Of a stretch of DNA of 64,000 nucleotides, positions 26,285 through 35,246 are shown piece after piece. Made by a program: the position numbers and the translations under genes. The stretch's first letter is position 1; each line of letters begins with the position of its first letter. The notes under the pieces are model-generated. The model did not search any database. It was not told the origin of the DNA and saw only the letters and a program-made list of their open reading frames with translations. The DNA is from UBA2779 sp965232615 (lineage in GTDB: Bacteria; Spirochaetota; Spirochaetia; DSM-2461). The DNA is taken from contig OZ246985.1 of assembly GCA_965232615.1 (NCBI GenBank), positions 248,001 through 312,000 of the forward strand, in the 5' to 3' direction.

Positions 26285-27585
26285 TTTGTTTTTCGCCGGA
26301 TATTGATTAAAACAAAAGCAATGATAGCCAGCGCCCCTCCCAGGATGAAAGCAGGATCAGGCCCTTCCCCAGGTATAATCCATGCAAAACCTGCAGCTGA
26401 AACAGGTACTACTATCGCAAAAGCACAGGTGCGATCAGTCTCCAGCTCTCTGGATGCAAAGTAATAAAGACCAATTCCATAAAAGCCAGATGCCGCACTG
26501 AGGAATACCATGTCCAGCCAGAATATGGTGTCATGCCCGGTGAAAACTGAGAGGCCTGATTTCATAATGATGAATGGTGTGAGAATGAGGAAGCCTGCTG
26601 TGTAGAGTATAGCAATGATTCGTGCAAAGCTGCCCAGAATGATCTGAACCTTGTGTGATGCAGCCATCATTATTGCCCAGAACAGTGCTGTCATCAGGAA
26701 TACCAGGTTTCCGGGATCGACTAATCCGCTGCTTGTGTACTGCCAGGACTTAAGAAGGATTAATCCGGCAGCCACACCAATAAGTGAGCCCGGAATAGCT
26801 ATGCCCCGAAGAGTGTTTTTCGATAAGAATGATACAATGAGTAAAGTCAGCAGAGGGGGTATTGTGCTGACAATGACTCCTCTCCGCCCTGCGAGACCTG
26901 ATTCTAATCCGAAAAAGAATAACAGGTTGTAGCAGACAAGGCATAAGGCCATGAATATGGTCGGAAGATGCTCTTTGATAGAGATTTTTAGTGTCTGTCT
27001 GGAAATCAACAGTGGCAGGCATAACACAGATGTACAGAAAAATCTGATAAACACAAGGTCTGCCATGTCGGCAGATGGAGCCAGTCTTATACCGGATGCC
27101 CAGCTGAACCCAATGGAGAGCACTGCAGAAACCAGAAGACTGTACAGTATCCAGGTTTTCCAGGAGGATTTAACTTTTGTGATACGCGTGGAACTGTATA
27201 ATTGCCTCCGCCACGGGGGGAGGGAATGGATTTTGGGTTGAGAATTTTCTGTATAGTTATTGACCAGAAATGACTCAAGATCGGCCTTTAATGCTTTTTG
27301 ATCATGGCCAAGACAGATAACATCTGGTGTTATCTCCTGTAGAACACTGTATGTATGTATACACTCATCCGCCAACCGCACCTCATTCACCATACCTGAA
27401 TTCATCAAGCTGGCCATCCGACTTTGTTCGTCATAATGTGGAGCTTTTCCCTTCCACTCGGCGACAAATTTGTCTCGTGCTACAACAGCAATGATTTCAT
27501 TACCCAGAGAGGCTGCCTGCTGGAGAAACCAGCGGTGGCCGGGATGAATACTATCAAATGTTCCAAATACCAGTACAGTTCTCAT
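26281..27585 (-). CDS. Fusion of cytidylyltransferase-like domain and EamA/DMT permease
   Basis: Residues 1 to about 140 are a complete cytidylyltransferase-like fold: VLVFGTFDSIHPGHRWFLQQA (the HxGH nucleotide site), then VVARDKFVAEWKG, and a late YSSTRITK motif. Residues about 150-434 form ten membrane spans of a drug/metabolite (EamA) transporter, with a second EamA repeat ending in ALAIIAFVLINIRRKTN. The two families are normally separate proteins. The join is in one uninterrupted frame. A soluble nucleotidyl-transfer activity tethered to a metabolite transporter is an inference; a decayed stop between adjacent genes is the simpler alternative. Confidence 0.8.
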   Translation of the reverse strand: MRTVLVFGTFDSIHPGHRWFLQQAASLGNEIIAVVARDKFVAEWKGKAPHYDEQSRMASLMNSGMVNEVRLADECIHTYSVLQEITPDVICLGHDQKALKADLESFLVNNYTENSQPKIHSLPPWRRQLYSSTRITKVKSSWKTWILYSLLVSAVLSIGFSWASGIRLAPSADMADLVFIRFFCTSVLCLPLLISRQTLKISIKEHLPTIFMALCLVCYNLLFFFGLESGLAGRRGVIVSTIPPLLTLLIVSFLSKNTLRGIAIPGSLIGVAAGLILLKSWQYTSSGLVDPGNLVFLMTALFWAIMMAASHKVQIILGSFARIIAILYTAGFLILTPFIIMKSGLSVFTGHDTIFWLDMVFLSAASGFYGIGLYYFASRELETDRTCAFAIVVPVSAAGFAWIIPGEGPDPAFILGGALAIIAFVLINIRRKTN

Positions 27586-27821
27586 GTTTCAGATCTTGAA
27601 TAGAATAGCTTTCAAATGTATGCAGTTGCCAGTCAATCAATTAAACGCCATTGAACTCCGATTACCTCTCAGGAATATATAGTTTCTTCAGGATAGTGTC
27701 ATTATGGAGGAACTGCATACAGGTCAAAAGAACTGAAAGTCAAACAACGGATCATCAAAGATGCCAGGTGGTATCTTCCCGGATATGGTTTCCTGTCTCA
27801 AACAGAAGAATAACCGTATGA

Positions 27822-29912
27822 TTACTGCTGTGAAAACTGTAAATCATATAGATTTCGATATACCCCGTTCTGAGCAAGAAGGTCTTCATGAGAACCCGAT
27901 TCGATGAGCCTCCCACGGCCTAAAACCAGTATCTGATCAGCACGGCGAATTGTTGAAAGGCGATGGGCAATAATCATTGCCGTACGATTACTCAGAAGAC
28001 TGTCCAGTCCCTCTTGAATAAGGGCTTCGGTTTTTGTATCAATGCTGGCCGTCGCCTCATCGAGGATTATCACCCGTGGATTGTGGGCAATGATGCGGGC
28101 GAATGCCACCAGTTGACGCTGACCGGCAGAAAGATTGTTAGCCCCTTCCGTAATCAGGGTATCGTAACCATCAGGCAGGTGGGCTATAAACTCATCGGCC
28201 CGGGCAAGTTTGCCGGATTCCTCAATGGTCGCCCTGTCCAGTCCCAAACCCAGATCAATATTATCAGCGATGGATCCGGCAAAGAGAAAAACATCCTGCT
28301 GGATGGGCTGAATTATCTTTCTTAAACTGGACAGAGGTATGTTGCGGACATCCTCACCATCCAGGATGATTCGACCATTCTGGGGATCCCATAAGCGAGT
28401 AAGAAGATTGGCAATGGTTGTTTTTCCAGTTCCTGTTGCTCCAACAATGGCGGTGGTAGAGCCGGCCGGGGTTGTAAAACTCAACCCCTTGAGAATTGGT
28501 TCACCGACCACATAAGAGAAATGGACATTTTCAAATTCAATCTCACTTCTATCTCTGTAGCCAGCAGATTCTGAACGATTATCAGGAATTCTGTTGATAA
28601 CATCCAGCATGGCGAAGACACGTTCACCACCCGCCATGGCTGACTCAAGGATGTTGAATTTTTCCGCGATATCCATAATCGGATGGAAGAATTTCTGTAT
28701 CAATTCAACAAAGGCGATGAGTACTCCCAGGGTAACTGCACCCGATTCGTGAAGATTGGACGAATACCATATTATCAATGCAACGGTTAGAGAAGCAATC
28801 AATTCTATAAGGGGTCTGAAAACAGCCATGACGCGCAGTTGGCTCATTTCCGCATTCAGAAGACTGGAACCCTTTTTCTCAAATTCCTGTGCGCTTTGTT
28901 TTTCCATATCAAAAAGCTGGATTGTGCTCATGCCGCTGATGTGTTCTGAAAGAAAGGCATTGACCATGCTAACCCTGACTCGAACTCGACGGAAAGCCTC
29001 CCTTATTCGATTGCGAAAGAACACGATAAGGGCGAATGTCGGTATCAGGGCAATCAAAGTTATCAGAGCAAGCCGGACATCCAATGCGAACATAACTCCA
29101 ATCACGCCAACCATGATGGCAAAGTCTTTTAAAAATGAAATTGTAACATTCGTAAAAAACTCCGCGATAGTTTCCACATCATTTGTGGTCCGTGAGACAA
29201 AACTGCCCACCGGTGTTTTTGACAGGTAATCCAATGATTGATGAACTATGTGGGAGAGCAGTGAACACCGTATATCGGCCATTACTCTCTGGCCGATCCA
29301 GGAAGCGGTATAGACCTGCCCGAACGTAAACACCAGAATGATAACCAGTAGAACCAGATACTGACCGCTTCTGTTCCTCAGACCAGTATAGTCGTTGTAC
29401 CGTATGTATCTCTGCTCTTCCTGGTTCAGCTGACGCCTGTCTTTGATGCGAATCGCATGGAAATCAGAAGAAGATTCAAAAATTTCCGGGTGGTTTGCCA
29501 CGACTGATTTCACTTCTTCGCCGTCTGTTTGAAAAACATACCAGTCGTCTTCATGTAGCCAGCCTTCCTTTCTCGCGGCATCTTTCTCCGCCCCATTCAA
29601 GTTCTGAAGAGAATCAATTGAAACAAAAAGTCCAGAACCGATGATACGTCCCTCTTCAAGTAGAGTGTTTGCAAGGGCGGGATCGGGTATTCCTGATTGA
29701 ACGGTAGTGAGATCAATTCGATACTCACGGCGTAGAAGGTGATCATCCAGGGTTCGCCTGATTATGATGGGCTGTAGAAGCTCTGCGGCTGTTGCAATAA
29801 ACAGAGTGATAACGGTGATCAGCACGGAGATTCTGTACGGTTTGGTCAGGTTTGCCAGTCGGTTTATCACAGCGGTGGAACTGGCGCGGACAATTTCTTC
29901 TTTGTGCTTCAT
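27822..29912 (-). CDS. ABC exporter half-transporter, catalytic-site subunit
   Basis: The 696-residue half-exporter has six spans with a large extracytoplasmic insert between spans 1 and 2 (about residues 45-170). Its ATPase domain has Walker A GATGTGKTT, signature LSAGQRQLVAFAR and Walker B VIILDEATASID, with the catalytic Glu. It overlaps the partner gene by 4 nt. Together they form a heterodimeric exporter of the TM287/288 or BmrCD kind. Substrate unknown; multidrug or lipid export is typical for the group. The 236-bp gap before it (27586-27821) shows no gene. Confidence 0.88.
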   Translation of the reverse strand: MKHKEEIVRASSTAVINRLANLTKPYRISVLITVITLFIATAAELLQPIIIRRTLDDHLLRREYRIDLTTVQSGIPDPALANTLLEEGRIIGSGLFVSIDSLQNLNGAEKDAARKEGWLHEDDWYVFQTDGEEVKSVVANHPEIFESSSDFHAIRIKDRRQLNQEEQRYIRYNDYTGLRNRSGQYLVLLVIILVFTFGQVYTASWIGQRVMADIRCSLLSHIVHQSLDYLSKTPVGSFVSRTTNDVETIAEFFTNVTISFLKDFAIMVGVIGVMFALDVRLALITLIALIPTFALIVFFRNRIREAFRRVRVRVSMVNAFLSEHISGMSTIQLFDMEKQSAQEFEKKGSSLLNAEMSQLRVMAVFRPLIELIASLTVALIIWYSSNLHESGAVTLGVLIAFVELIQKFFHPIMDIAEKFNILESAMAGGERVFAMLDVINRIPDNRSESAGYRDRSEIEFENVHFSYVVGEPILKGLSFTTPAGSTTAIVGATGTGKTTIANLLTRLWDPQNGRIILDGEDVRNIPLSSLRKIIQPIQQDVFLFAGSIADNIDLGLGLDRATIEESGKLARADEFIAHLPDGYDTLITEGANNLSAGQRQLVAFARIIAHNPRVIILDEATASIDTKTEALIQEGLDSLLSNRTAMIIAHRLSTIRRADQILVLGRGRLIESGSHEDLLAQNGVYRNLYDLQFSQQ

Positions 29913-31672
29913 TCTGATTTCCCTGGATCGGATTCCAGTTTCTGCAAATCAGAGATTTCTCTGTAAAATTCATTTTTTTTCAGGAGTTCTTCGTGGGTTC
30001 CTTCCGCAGTAACCTTCCCATCTTCCATAACTATACACCGATCACATCGGGAAAGCGCTGAAACACGATGGGAAATCAACACCGTTGTTCCTCCCTCTCG
30101 AAACGCGAAGAGATTGTCAAGTATACGTTCCTCGGTATCGACATCAACAGCTGAAAGAGCATCGTCAAGTACAAGGATTTCCGGTTTTGTTATAATAGCT
30201 CTGGCAATGGCAATACGCTGTTTCTGACCTCCGGAGAGGATGATTCCTTTTTCACCGACAATAGTCTCCAAACCCTCAGGGAAAAAGGGCAGGTCAGATT
30301 CAAGTCCGGCGGCCTTTACGGCATTGGCTACTTCTGAATCCGATGCTTCCGGCCTGGCGAATACAATGTTTGACCGGATTGTTTCAGAGAACAGGAAAAC
30401 ATCCTGAGAAACCACACCCAGTGTGCGTCTCAGGGCTGTTCTTGTGAAGGCGCGGATGTCCTGGTCTCCAATAAAAATACAGGCTTCCGAAGGATCAATG
30501 ATTCTGGTAAGCAGTTTGAGTAAAGTCGTTTTACCTGCCCCCGTACGGCCGAGGATCCCAAGAGATGTTCCTTTCTTGACGGTACAGCTGACATCGAGAA
30601 GGACTTTTTTCTTATTGTATTGATAACTCACAGATCTGAATTCCAGGTTGCCAGAAGGAGGGGTTTCAATGGCATCCGGGAGGTCAGTTATGTCAGGAAT
30701 TTCATTCAGGATTTCATTGATACGCTTCATGGATGCCGCCCCTCTCTGCATGATGCTGATTACCCACCCGGCTCCCATAGCCGGCCATACCAGCATACCA
30801 AGGTAGGAAAGCATGGCAATGAAATCTCCCGGACTCACCCTGCTGTCAATGACGGCCCTGCCGCCAAAATATAACAGTAGCAGAACCCCTAAACCGGCCA
30901 GGAAACCCATGGCCGGGAACATCATTCCCCAGAATCGGACAAGATTCATATGCGCCCGGGCATAGTTGTCATTCACCCGGGTAAAAGTGGTCAAAGCTCT
31001 TTTTTCCATCACAAAGGATTTAATCACCCGGATTCCTGTCAGTGTTTCCTGAACATGTTCGCTGATACGGGCAAAGTTCTCCTGAACTTTCAAGAAGAGG
31101 GGGCCCAATAATCTTCCGAGTATCAGAGCCATGGCGGTCAACAATGGTAGGGGAATTACAATAAGTAGTCCAAGGAATCCGTAGCTTAGAAAGAGTGCCC
31201 CCAGGATGACAACTGTCATGAAAGAACCATCAATGAGGGCCACAGATCCCATTCCCACCGACATGCGTATGGATTTAAGGTCATTGCTGATCCTGGCCAT
31301 TAAATCACCAGTTTTATGATTAATATAAAAGGTATTGGTGAGGATGAGAAAATGTCCATAAATTCGGTCACGAATATCGGCCTCAATATGCCTTGCACTT
31401 CCTATGATGAAATTTCTCCATCCATAGCGGCCAAGTGCAATGAGATTTGCCAGGAGAACCATCTGAATCATCAGGTGGAGAATGATTCCCCGTGTAGCTG
31501 TGCCATCAGAAATATGATCAACAGCCTGACCGATCAATCGGGGAATCAGTATCTGTCCGGCATCGGCCAGGATTAGAAATGCGAAGCCGAAAATGTAGCT
31601 CCTGCTGTATTTATGAAGATGCGGCTTAAGAGTTCTAAATTCCCTCAGCAGAGATGTCTTCAGCAAACGCAT
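29909..31672 (-). CDS. ABC exporter half-transporter, degenerate-site subunit
   Basis: The 587-residue half-exporter has six spans and an ATPase domain with Walker A GRTGAGKTT, canonical signature LSGGQKQRIAIAR, but Walker B ILVLDDALSAVD, where the catalytic Glu is Asp. This asymmetry is the known mark of heterodimeric exporters with one degenerate site. It is translated just before its partner, with an ATGA overlap. Confidence 0.88.
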   Translation of the reverse strand: MRLLKTSLLREFRTLKPHLHKYSRSYIFGFAFLILADAGQILIPRLIGQAVDHISDGTATRGIILHLMIQMVLLANLIALGRYGWRNFIIGSARHIEADIRDRIYGHFLILTNTFYINHKTGDLMARISNDLKSIRMSVGMGSVALIDGSFMTVVILGALFLSYGFLGLLIVIPLPLLTAMALILGRLLGPLFLKVQENFARISEHVQETLTGIRVIKSFVMEKRALTTFTRVNDNYARAHMNLVRFWGMMFPAMGFLAGLGVLLLLYFGGRAVIDSRVSPGDFIAMLSYLGMLVWPAMGAGWVISIMQRGAASMKRINEILNEIPDITDLPDAIETPPSGNLEFRSVSYQYNKKKVLLDVSCTVKKGTSLGILGRTGAGKTTLLKLLTRIIDPSEACIFIGDQDIRAFTRTALRRTLGVVSQDVFLFSETIRSNIVFARPEASDSEVANAVKAAGLESDLPFFPEGLETIVGEKGIILSGGQKQRIAIARAIITKPEILVLDDALSAVDVDTEERILDNLFAFREGGTTVLISHRVSALSRCDRCIVMEDGKVTAEGTHEELLKKNEFYREISDLQKLESDPGKSE

Positions 31673-31697
31673 GAATTAGATGAGGTGGAATCGTCTA

Positions 31698-31976
31698 TCA
31701 AGCACTGGCATTCTTATTATTACCGGGGGACTTTGTTATTTTATTCTCCACGACAGTTGTAGCGGGTTTTTCTGATTTTTCGCTGGAATTGGACTTTCGG
31801 GTATCATTGACATAGAAACCGGAACCCTTGAAAATGATACCCATTCCATTGCCAATGAGGCGTCGCAGTTTGCTTTTACTGCATTGAGGACAATCGGTTA
31901 ACGCTTCATCAGACATACTCTGAAACTGTTCAAATTGATAACCGCAGGATAGGCATTCGTAATCGTATGTCGGCAT
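31698..31976 (-). CDS. FmdB-family zinc-ribbon protein
   Basis: The 92-residue protein begins MPTYDYECLSCGYQFEQFQS and has a second CPQC pair, giving the four Cys of the FmdB/CxxC_CxxC_SSSS zinc ribbon. A flexible Ser/Lys/Asn-rich tail follows (about 60-92). The family is a putative regulatory protein of unproven function. A Shine-Dalgarno (GGAG) precedes the ATG. Confidence 0.9.
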   Translation of the reverse strand: MPTYDYECLSCGYQFEQFQSMSDEALTDCPQCSKSKLRRLIGNGMGIIFKGSGFYVNDTRKSNSSEKSEKPATTVVENKITKSPGNNKNASA

Positions 31977-32086
31977 TGATATTCTCCTTCAGGAGAAATA
32001 TACAGAAAACTATTTCTTTCGACAATAGACTGCTCTTTTGTTTTTCAATCTTCTGGACACCCCGGAACAGTTGCAACGTACTGAAT

Positions 32087-32788
32087 TCATATCGGGGATT
32101 CCGGTCGATAGATGTTCACGAAACTCTGCCAGAGTGGCCCGTCAGGAGGCTGAGCTGTAATGAGGAGGGATTTCTCTCGAACTGGATGAGGCAATTCCAA
32201 CCTCCGGGCGTGAAGATGAATTCCACCTCCTGGATTCGATCGTTTTGCTCCGTATTTCAGATCGCCCTTAACTGGAGTTCCCATACCGGAAAGCTGTACC
32301 CTTATCTGGTGATGCCGACCAGTGAGCAACTGAACTTCCACCAGCCAGCAGCTCTTTGAGGAACCAAGAACCCGGTATGTCAATCGGGCTTCTTTGGCCC
32401 CGGTCGCAGTTGGTTTTACTCTGTGGGAGGTATTGGTTTTTGCGTCTTTCCGCAACCAGTCAACAAGAGTTCCTTCCGGAAATGTGGGAGCTGATTCCAC
32501 TGCTGCCCAGTAGTACTTCTGCACCTCACCGTCTCGAAATGAAGCAGATAGGCGGGAAAGTGCCCTGGAAGTTTTAGCAAGGATAAGGACGCCACTGGCC
32601 GGGCGATCAAGACGATGCGGCAGTCCGAGGAAGGCCTGTCCGGGTTTATGATCCCTCTCCTTGATGTAGGATTTCATCAGGTCAAGAATGGGGAGATCTC
32701 CGGTTTTATCCCCTTGAACGAGCATGCCCGTTTTTTTGTTCACAGCGATAACATGATTATCTTCGTAGAGAATATCGGGTTTATACAT
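32087..32788 (-). CDS. RluA-family pseudouridine synthase
   Basis: The 233-residue catalytic domain has the invariant Asp motif HRLDRPASGVLILAKT (about 60-75), then ARLTYRVL, and the GRHHQIRVQLSGMGTPVKGDLKYG motif II/III block. It lacks the N-terminal S4 domain of RluC/RluD, so it resembles the shorter RluA/TruC-like forms. It isomerises a uridine in rRNA or tRNA; the site is not predictable. Confidence 0.88.
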   Translation of the reverse strand: MYKPDILYEDNHVIAVNKKTGMLVQGDKTGDLPILDLMKSYIKERDHKPGQAFLGLPHRLDRPASGVLILAKTSRALSRLSASFRDGEVQKYYWAAVESAPTFPEGTLVDWLRKDAKTNTSHRVKPTATGAKEARLTYRVLGSSKSCWLVEVQLLTGRHHQIRVQLSGMGTPVKGDLKYGAKRSNPGGGIHLHARRLELPHPVREKSLLITAQPPDGPLWQSFVNIYRPESPI

Positions 32789-32868
32789 TGCCAGTCATAC
32801 TCTTTGCTATCTTTGATAATTCTTGAATCATATTGTTCCCTGTAGAGGTGGAAGAAGTTTTCTGAAGG

Positions 32869-33465
32869 TTAGTCGGTATGACGGCGAAGAAGCTCATTTT
32901 CCACATCTGTCCATTCTAAATCCAGTGCGGCCAGAAGAACCTGAATATGGTAGATCAAATCCGCAGTTTCATAGATGATATCATCTTTCTCATGGGATAG
33001 AAGAAGTTCAATGGCCTCTTCTCCTACTTTTTTTCGTATCTTCTCCTCTCCAACCGAGAAAAGATGAGCCGTATAGGAACCTTTCGGCATAGTCTTTCTA
33101 TATTCAGCAATGATTGCCGAAAGCCTGTTCAGGATTCCAAAACTCATTGTTTTTTCCTGGGTGCCATCTTCATGCATCGCATCCCTGTTATCGGGATCGA
33201 TATCCAACGGAACAGCCATCCCGTAAGGGTGTAATTCAGCGCCTTCAGCAATGGTAAGGGTGTAGGCTCCGGGACTTTCTTCAAGGGAAAGAATCTCTGG
33301 TGAACCAGGCCATGGTAACACTCGGTCTGTTACCGGATGGACAATCCACGGACTGCTGTTTTCCAGGCTTTTCCGATACGCCTTGCGGTTCATCAAGGCG
33401 GTAGTTTTCCTGCTGCCGGTAGTCACCATTACAGGCCAGGATGGATCTTTTCCTCTGTGTTTCAC
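32869..33465 (-). CDS. hisE: HisIE-like protein with intact HisE but degenerate HisI domain
   Basis: Residues about 105-198 are a clear phosphoribosyl-ATP pyrophosphatase: ILNRLSAIIAEYRKTMPKGSYTAHLF and KIRKKVGEEAIELLLS, then ETADLIYHIQVLL. Residues 1-100 follow a HisI layout (ALMNRKAYRKSLE, a TDRVLPWPGSP stretch where the LWHKGETSGN loop would be) but contain no cysteine. The whole protein is Cys-free, so the zinc site of phosphoribosyl-AMP cyclohydrolase is absent. The gene overlaps hisA by 4 nt. Either the second step is done by another protein or the N-terminal domain has a new role. Confidence 0.75.
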   Translation of the reverse strand: MKHRGKDPSWPVMVTTGSRKTTALMNRKAYRKSLENSSPWIVHPVTDRVLPWPGSPEILSLEESPGAYTLTIAEGAELHPYGMAVPLDIDPDNRDAMHEDGTQEKTMSFGILNRLSAIIAEYRKTMPKGSYTAHLFSVGEEKIRKKVGEEAIELLLSHEKDDIIYETADLIYHIQVLLAALDLEWTDVENELLRRHTD

Positions 33466-34190
33466 TCACTTCCTCCCAGAATTTTTATTGCCTCACAAAG
33501 ATCGACAGCTCCTTCGTACAGAGCTTTACCGAAGATAACACCTGTAATTCCCCGGGAAGGATGGATGGTCATGGCTTTCAGATCGGCCATACTTCCTACT
33601 CCTCCTGAAATGATTACCGGCAAACCGGAGGAGGCGGCAATGGCCTCTGTTTCAGAGATATTGGGCCCCTGCATTGTTCCATCCCGGGCTATGTCTGTGT
33701 AGATTATTTCTACCAAACCCAATTCTCTGGCCGTGGCAGCAAGATCGACAGCCCGCAGGATGCTGCCCTCTTTCCATCCTGATGTTTTCACCATGCCATC
33801 CCTTGCGTCTATTCCAGCGATGAACACTCTACCGAAATGCGCTGTCCATTCACCCACTTCCTCCGGTTTTTCTGCCAGAGATGTCCCTGCAACAATGAGG
33901 TCAATACCAATATCCAGCAGTTGCTCCGCATCCTTTGACTTGCGAACACCTCCACCCACATTGATGATGCCGGGGAAGGCCTTGCGGATTAAGGCAATGG
34001 AGCGGCGATTATCACCCTGCCCCCGGGCCGCATCCAGATCAACAACATGCAGTCGCCGGGCCCCGGCTCCAGCAAATGATTTCGCCGTTTCGACTGGATC
34101 CTCATTGTACACCCGGACACTGTCAAACCGTCCCTCGGTTAAGCGGACACAGCGTCCATCAATCAGATCGATGGCAGGTATGGCAGTCAT
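33462..34190 (-). CDS. hisA: HisA, ProFAR isomerase
   Basis: The start at 34190 (MTAIPAIDLIDGRCVRLTEG) is chosen because it matches the family N-terminus and overlaps the pyrC stop in an ATGA. The TIM barrel shows HVVDLDAARGQGDN with the catalytic Asp after strand 1, then VGGGVRKSKDAEQLLDIGID, and the second-half YTDIARDGTMQGPNI and ISGGVGS. It isomerises ProFAR to PRFAR in histidine synthesis. Other his genes except hisIE are not in the window. Confidence 0.9.
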   Translation of the reverse strand: MTAIPAIDLIDGRCVRLTEGRFDSVRVYNEDPVETAKSFAGAGARRLHVVDLDAARGQGDNRRSIALIRKAFPGIINVGGGVRKSKDAEQLLDIGIDLIVAGTSLAEKPEEVGEWTAHFGRVFIAGIDARDGMVKTSGWKEGSILRAVDLAATARELGLVEIIYTDIARDGTMQGPNISETEAIAASSGLPVIISGGVGSMADLKAMTIHPSRGITGVIFGKALYEGAVDLCEAIKILGGSE

Positions 34191-35188
34191 CGTTCGGCTA
34201 TTCTCCATTGCAGAGTTTTGCCGGCCATCAGGGGAACACAGCCTTCTGATTCCATGGGTACAACCCATTTTCTCTTTTCCAGTGTTACTTCTCCACGGTT
34301 TTCCGGGACATCGTAGAATACTCTGCCGAAATCACAGAGGAAGGGTTTCAACCTTTCCAATTGACCAGACTTGTCAAAAAAATCTGCCAGGGCCGGGAGA
34401 ATTACTGGCGCCGTGTATGCTCCAGCGGGACAGGTTCTGGAATGCTTTCTTTCCTTTTCATGGGGAGCACTGTCGGAACCAAAGAAGAATTTTGGATGAC
34501 CTTCAAACACAACGTGCTCAATGGCCTGTCTGTGGACATGGGACTTGACAACAGGTTTACAGAATAGATGGGGATTGAGAAGATCTCCAAGCAGGTCGTC
34601 CAGTGTAAACATGAGATGCTGGATTGTTACTGTGGCTGCTGAAGGACCTGAATCCTCCTGAATCATCTGGACGGCCTCAGCAGTTGATACGTGCTCCAAT
34701 ACCATTTTCAATCCGGGGAATGTGCGGCGGATCTTCTTGAAAGTCGGCAGGAATTCTCTTTCTCTGTCAAGAACAGGGGCCATGGGGTCTTCTCCATGCA
34801 GACACAGGACAAGACCATGCTCCTCCATGGCTCCGATGGCTTCCATAACAGTATCCAGGTTTGATACACCATTTTGACTATTGGTTGTTGCTCCAGCAGG
34901 GTAGTATTTTCCTGCTGGTGTACCCTCGTCTGACAGCCTGGCTATGTCTTTCCTGCTCATACCAGGAATGAGTTGGAATGCTGTGAGAACCTTCAGTCCA
35001 GGAGAGGCAGACTCCGCTGTTTGTCGGTATTTCCTTATTCCTTCCGGTGATGTTAATGGTGGTATCGTATTGGGCATGGCGAGGATGCGGCCGAATGCGG
35101 CTCCATGAGCCCGGGAATAAGCTGGCATTTTTGCCCCTTGGCGCAGATGAACATGCCAATCGTCCGGTAGGGGCAGTGTAATTCTCAC
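34187..35188 (-). CDS. pyrC: Dihydroorotase (class II, PyrC)
   Basis: The 333-residue amidohydrolase has the metal-binding DDWHVHLRQG near the start, the carboxylated-Lys motif GKYYPAGATTNSQNGV (about 100), LCLHGEDP and LEHVSTAEAV with the zinc His residues, and the FGSDSAPH Asp near 250. It closes carbamoyl-aspartate to dihydroorotate in pyrimidine synthesis. It leads a pyrC-hisA-hisIE operon with 4-nt overlaps. The length and order match E. coli-type PyrC. Confidence 0.93.
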   Translation of the reverse strand: MRITLPLPDDWHVHLRQGAKMPAYSRAHGAAFGRILAMPNTIPPLTSPEGIRKYRQTAESASPGLKVLTAFQLIPGMSRKDIARLSDEGTPAGKYYPAGATTNSQNGVSNLDTVMEAIGAMEEHGLVLCLHGEDPMAPVLDREREFLPTFKKIRRTFPGLKMVLEHVSTAEAVQMIQEDSGPSAATVTIQHLMFTLDDLLGDLLNPHLFCKPVVKSHVHRQAIEHVVFEGHPKFFFGSDSAPHEKERKHSRTCPAGAYTAPVILPALADFFDKSGQLERLKPFLCDFGRVFYDVPENRGEVTLEKRKWVVPMESEGCVPLMAGKTLQWRIAER

Positions 35189-35246
35189 ACACCAACTATA
35201 GCCGATATACTGTCAAGGGTCTATAATACCTGCTGAGGAGATTACA

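Noticed and set aside
27617..27721. 11-bp inverted repeat TGTATGCAGTT / AACTGCATACA in a 236-bp gap
   Set aside because: The arms are about 83 bp apart with nothing else supporting an element or operator.
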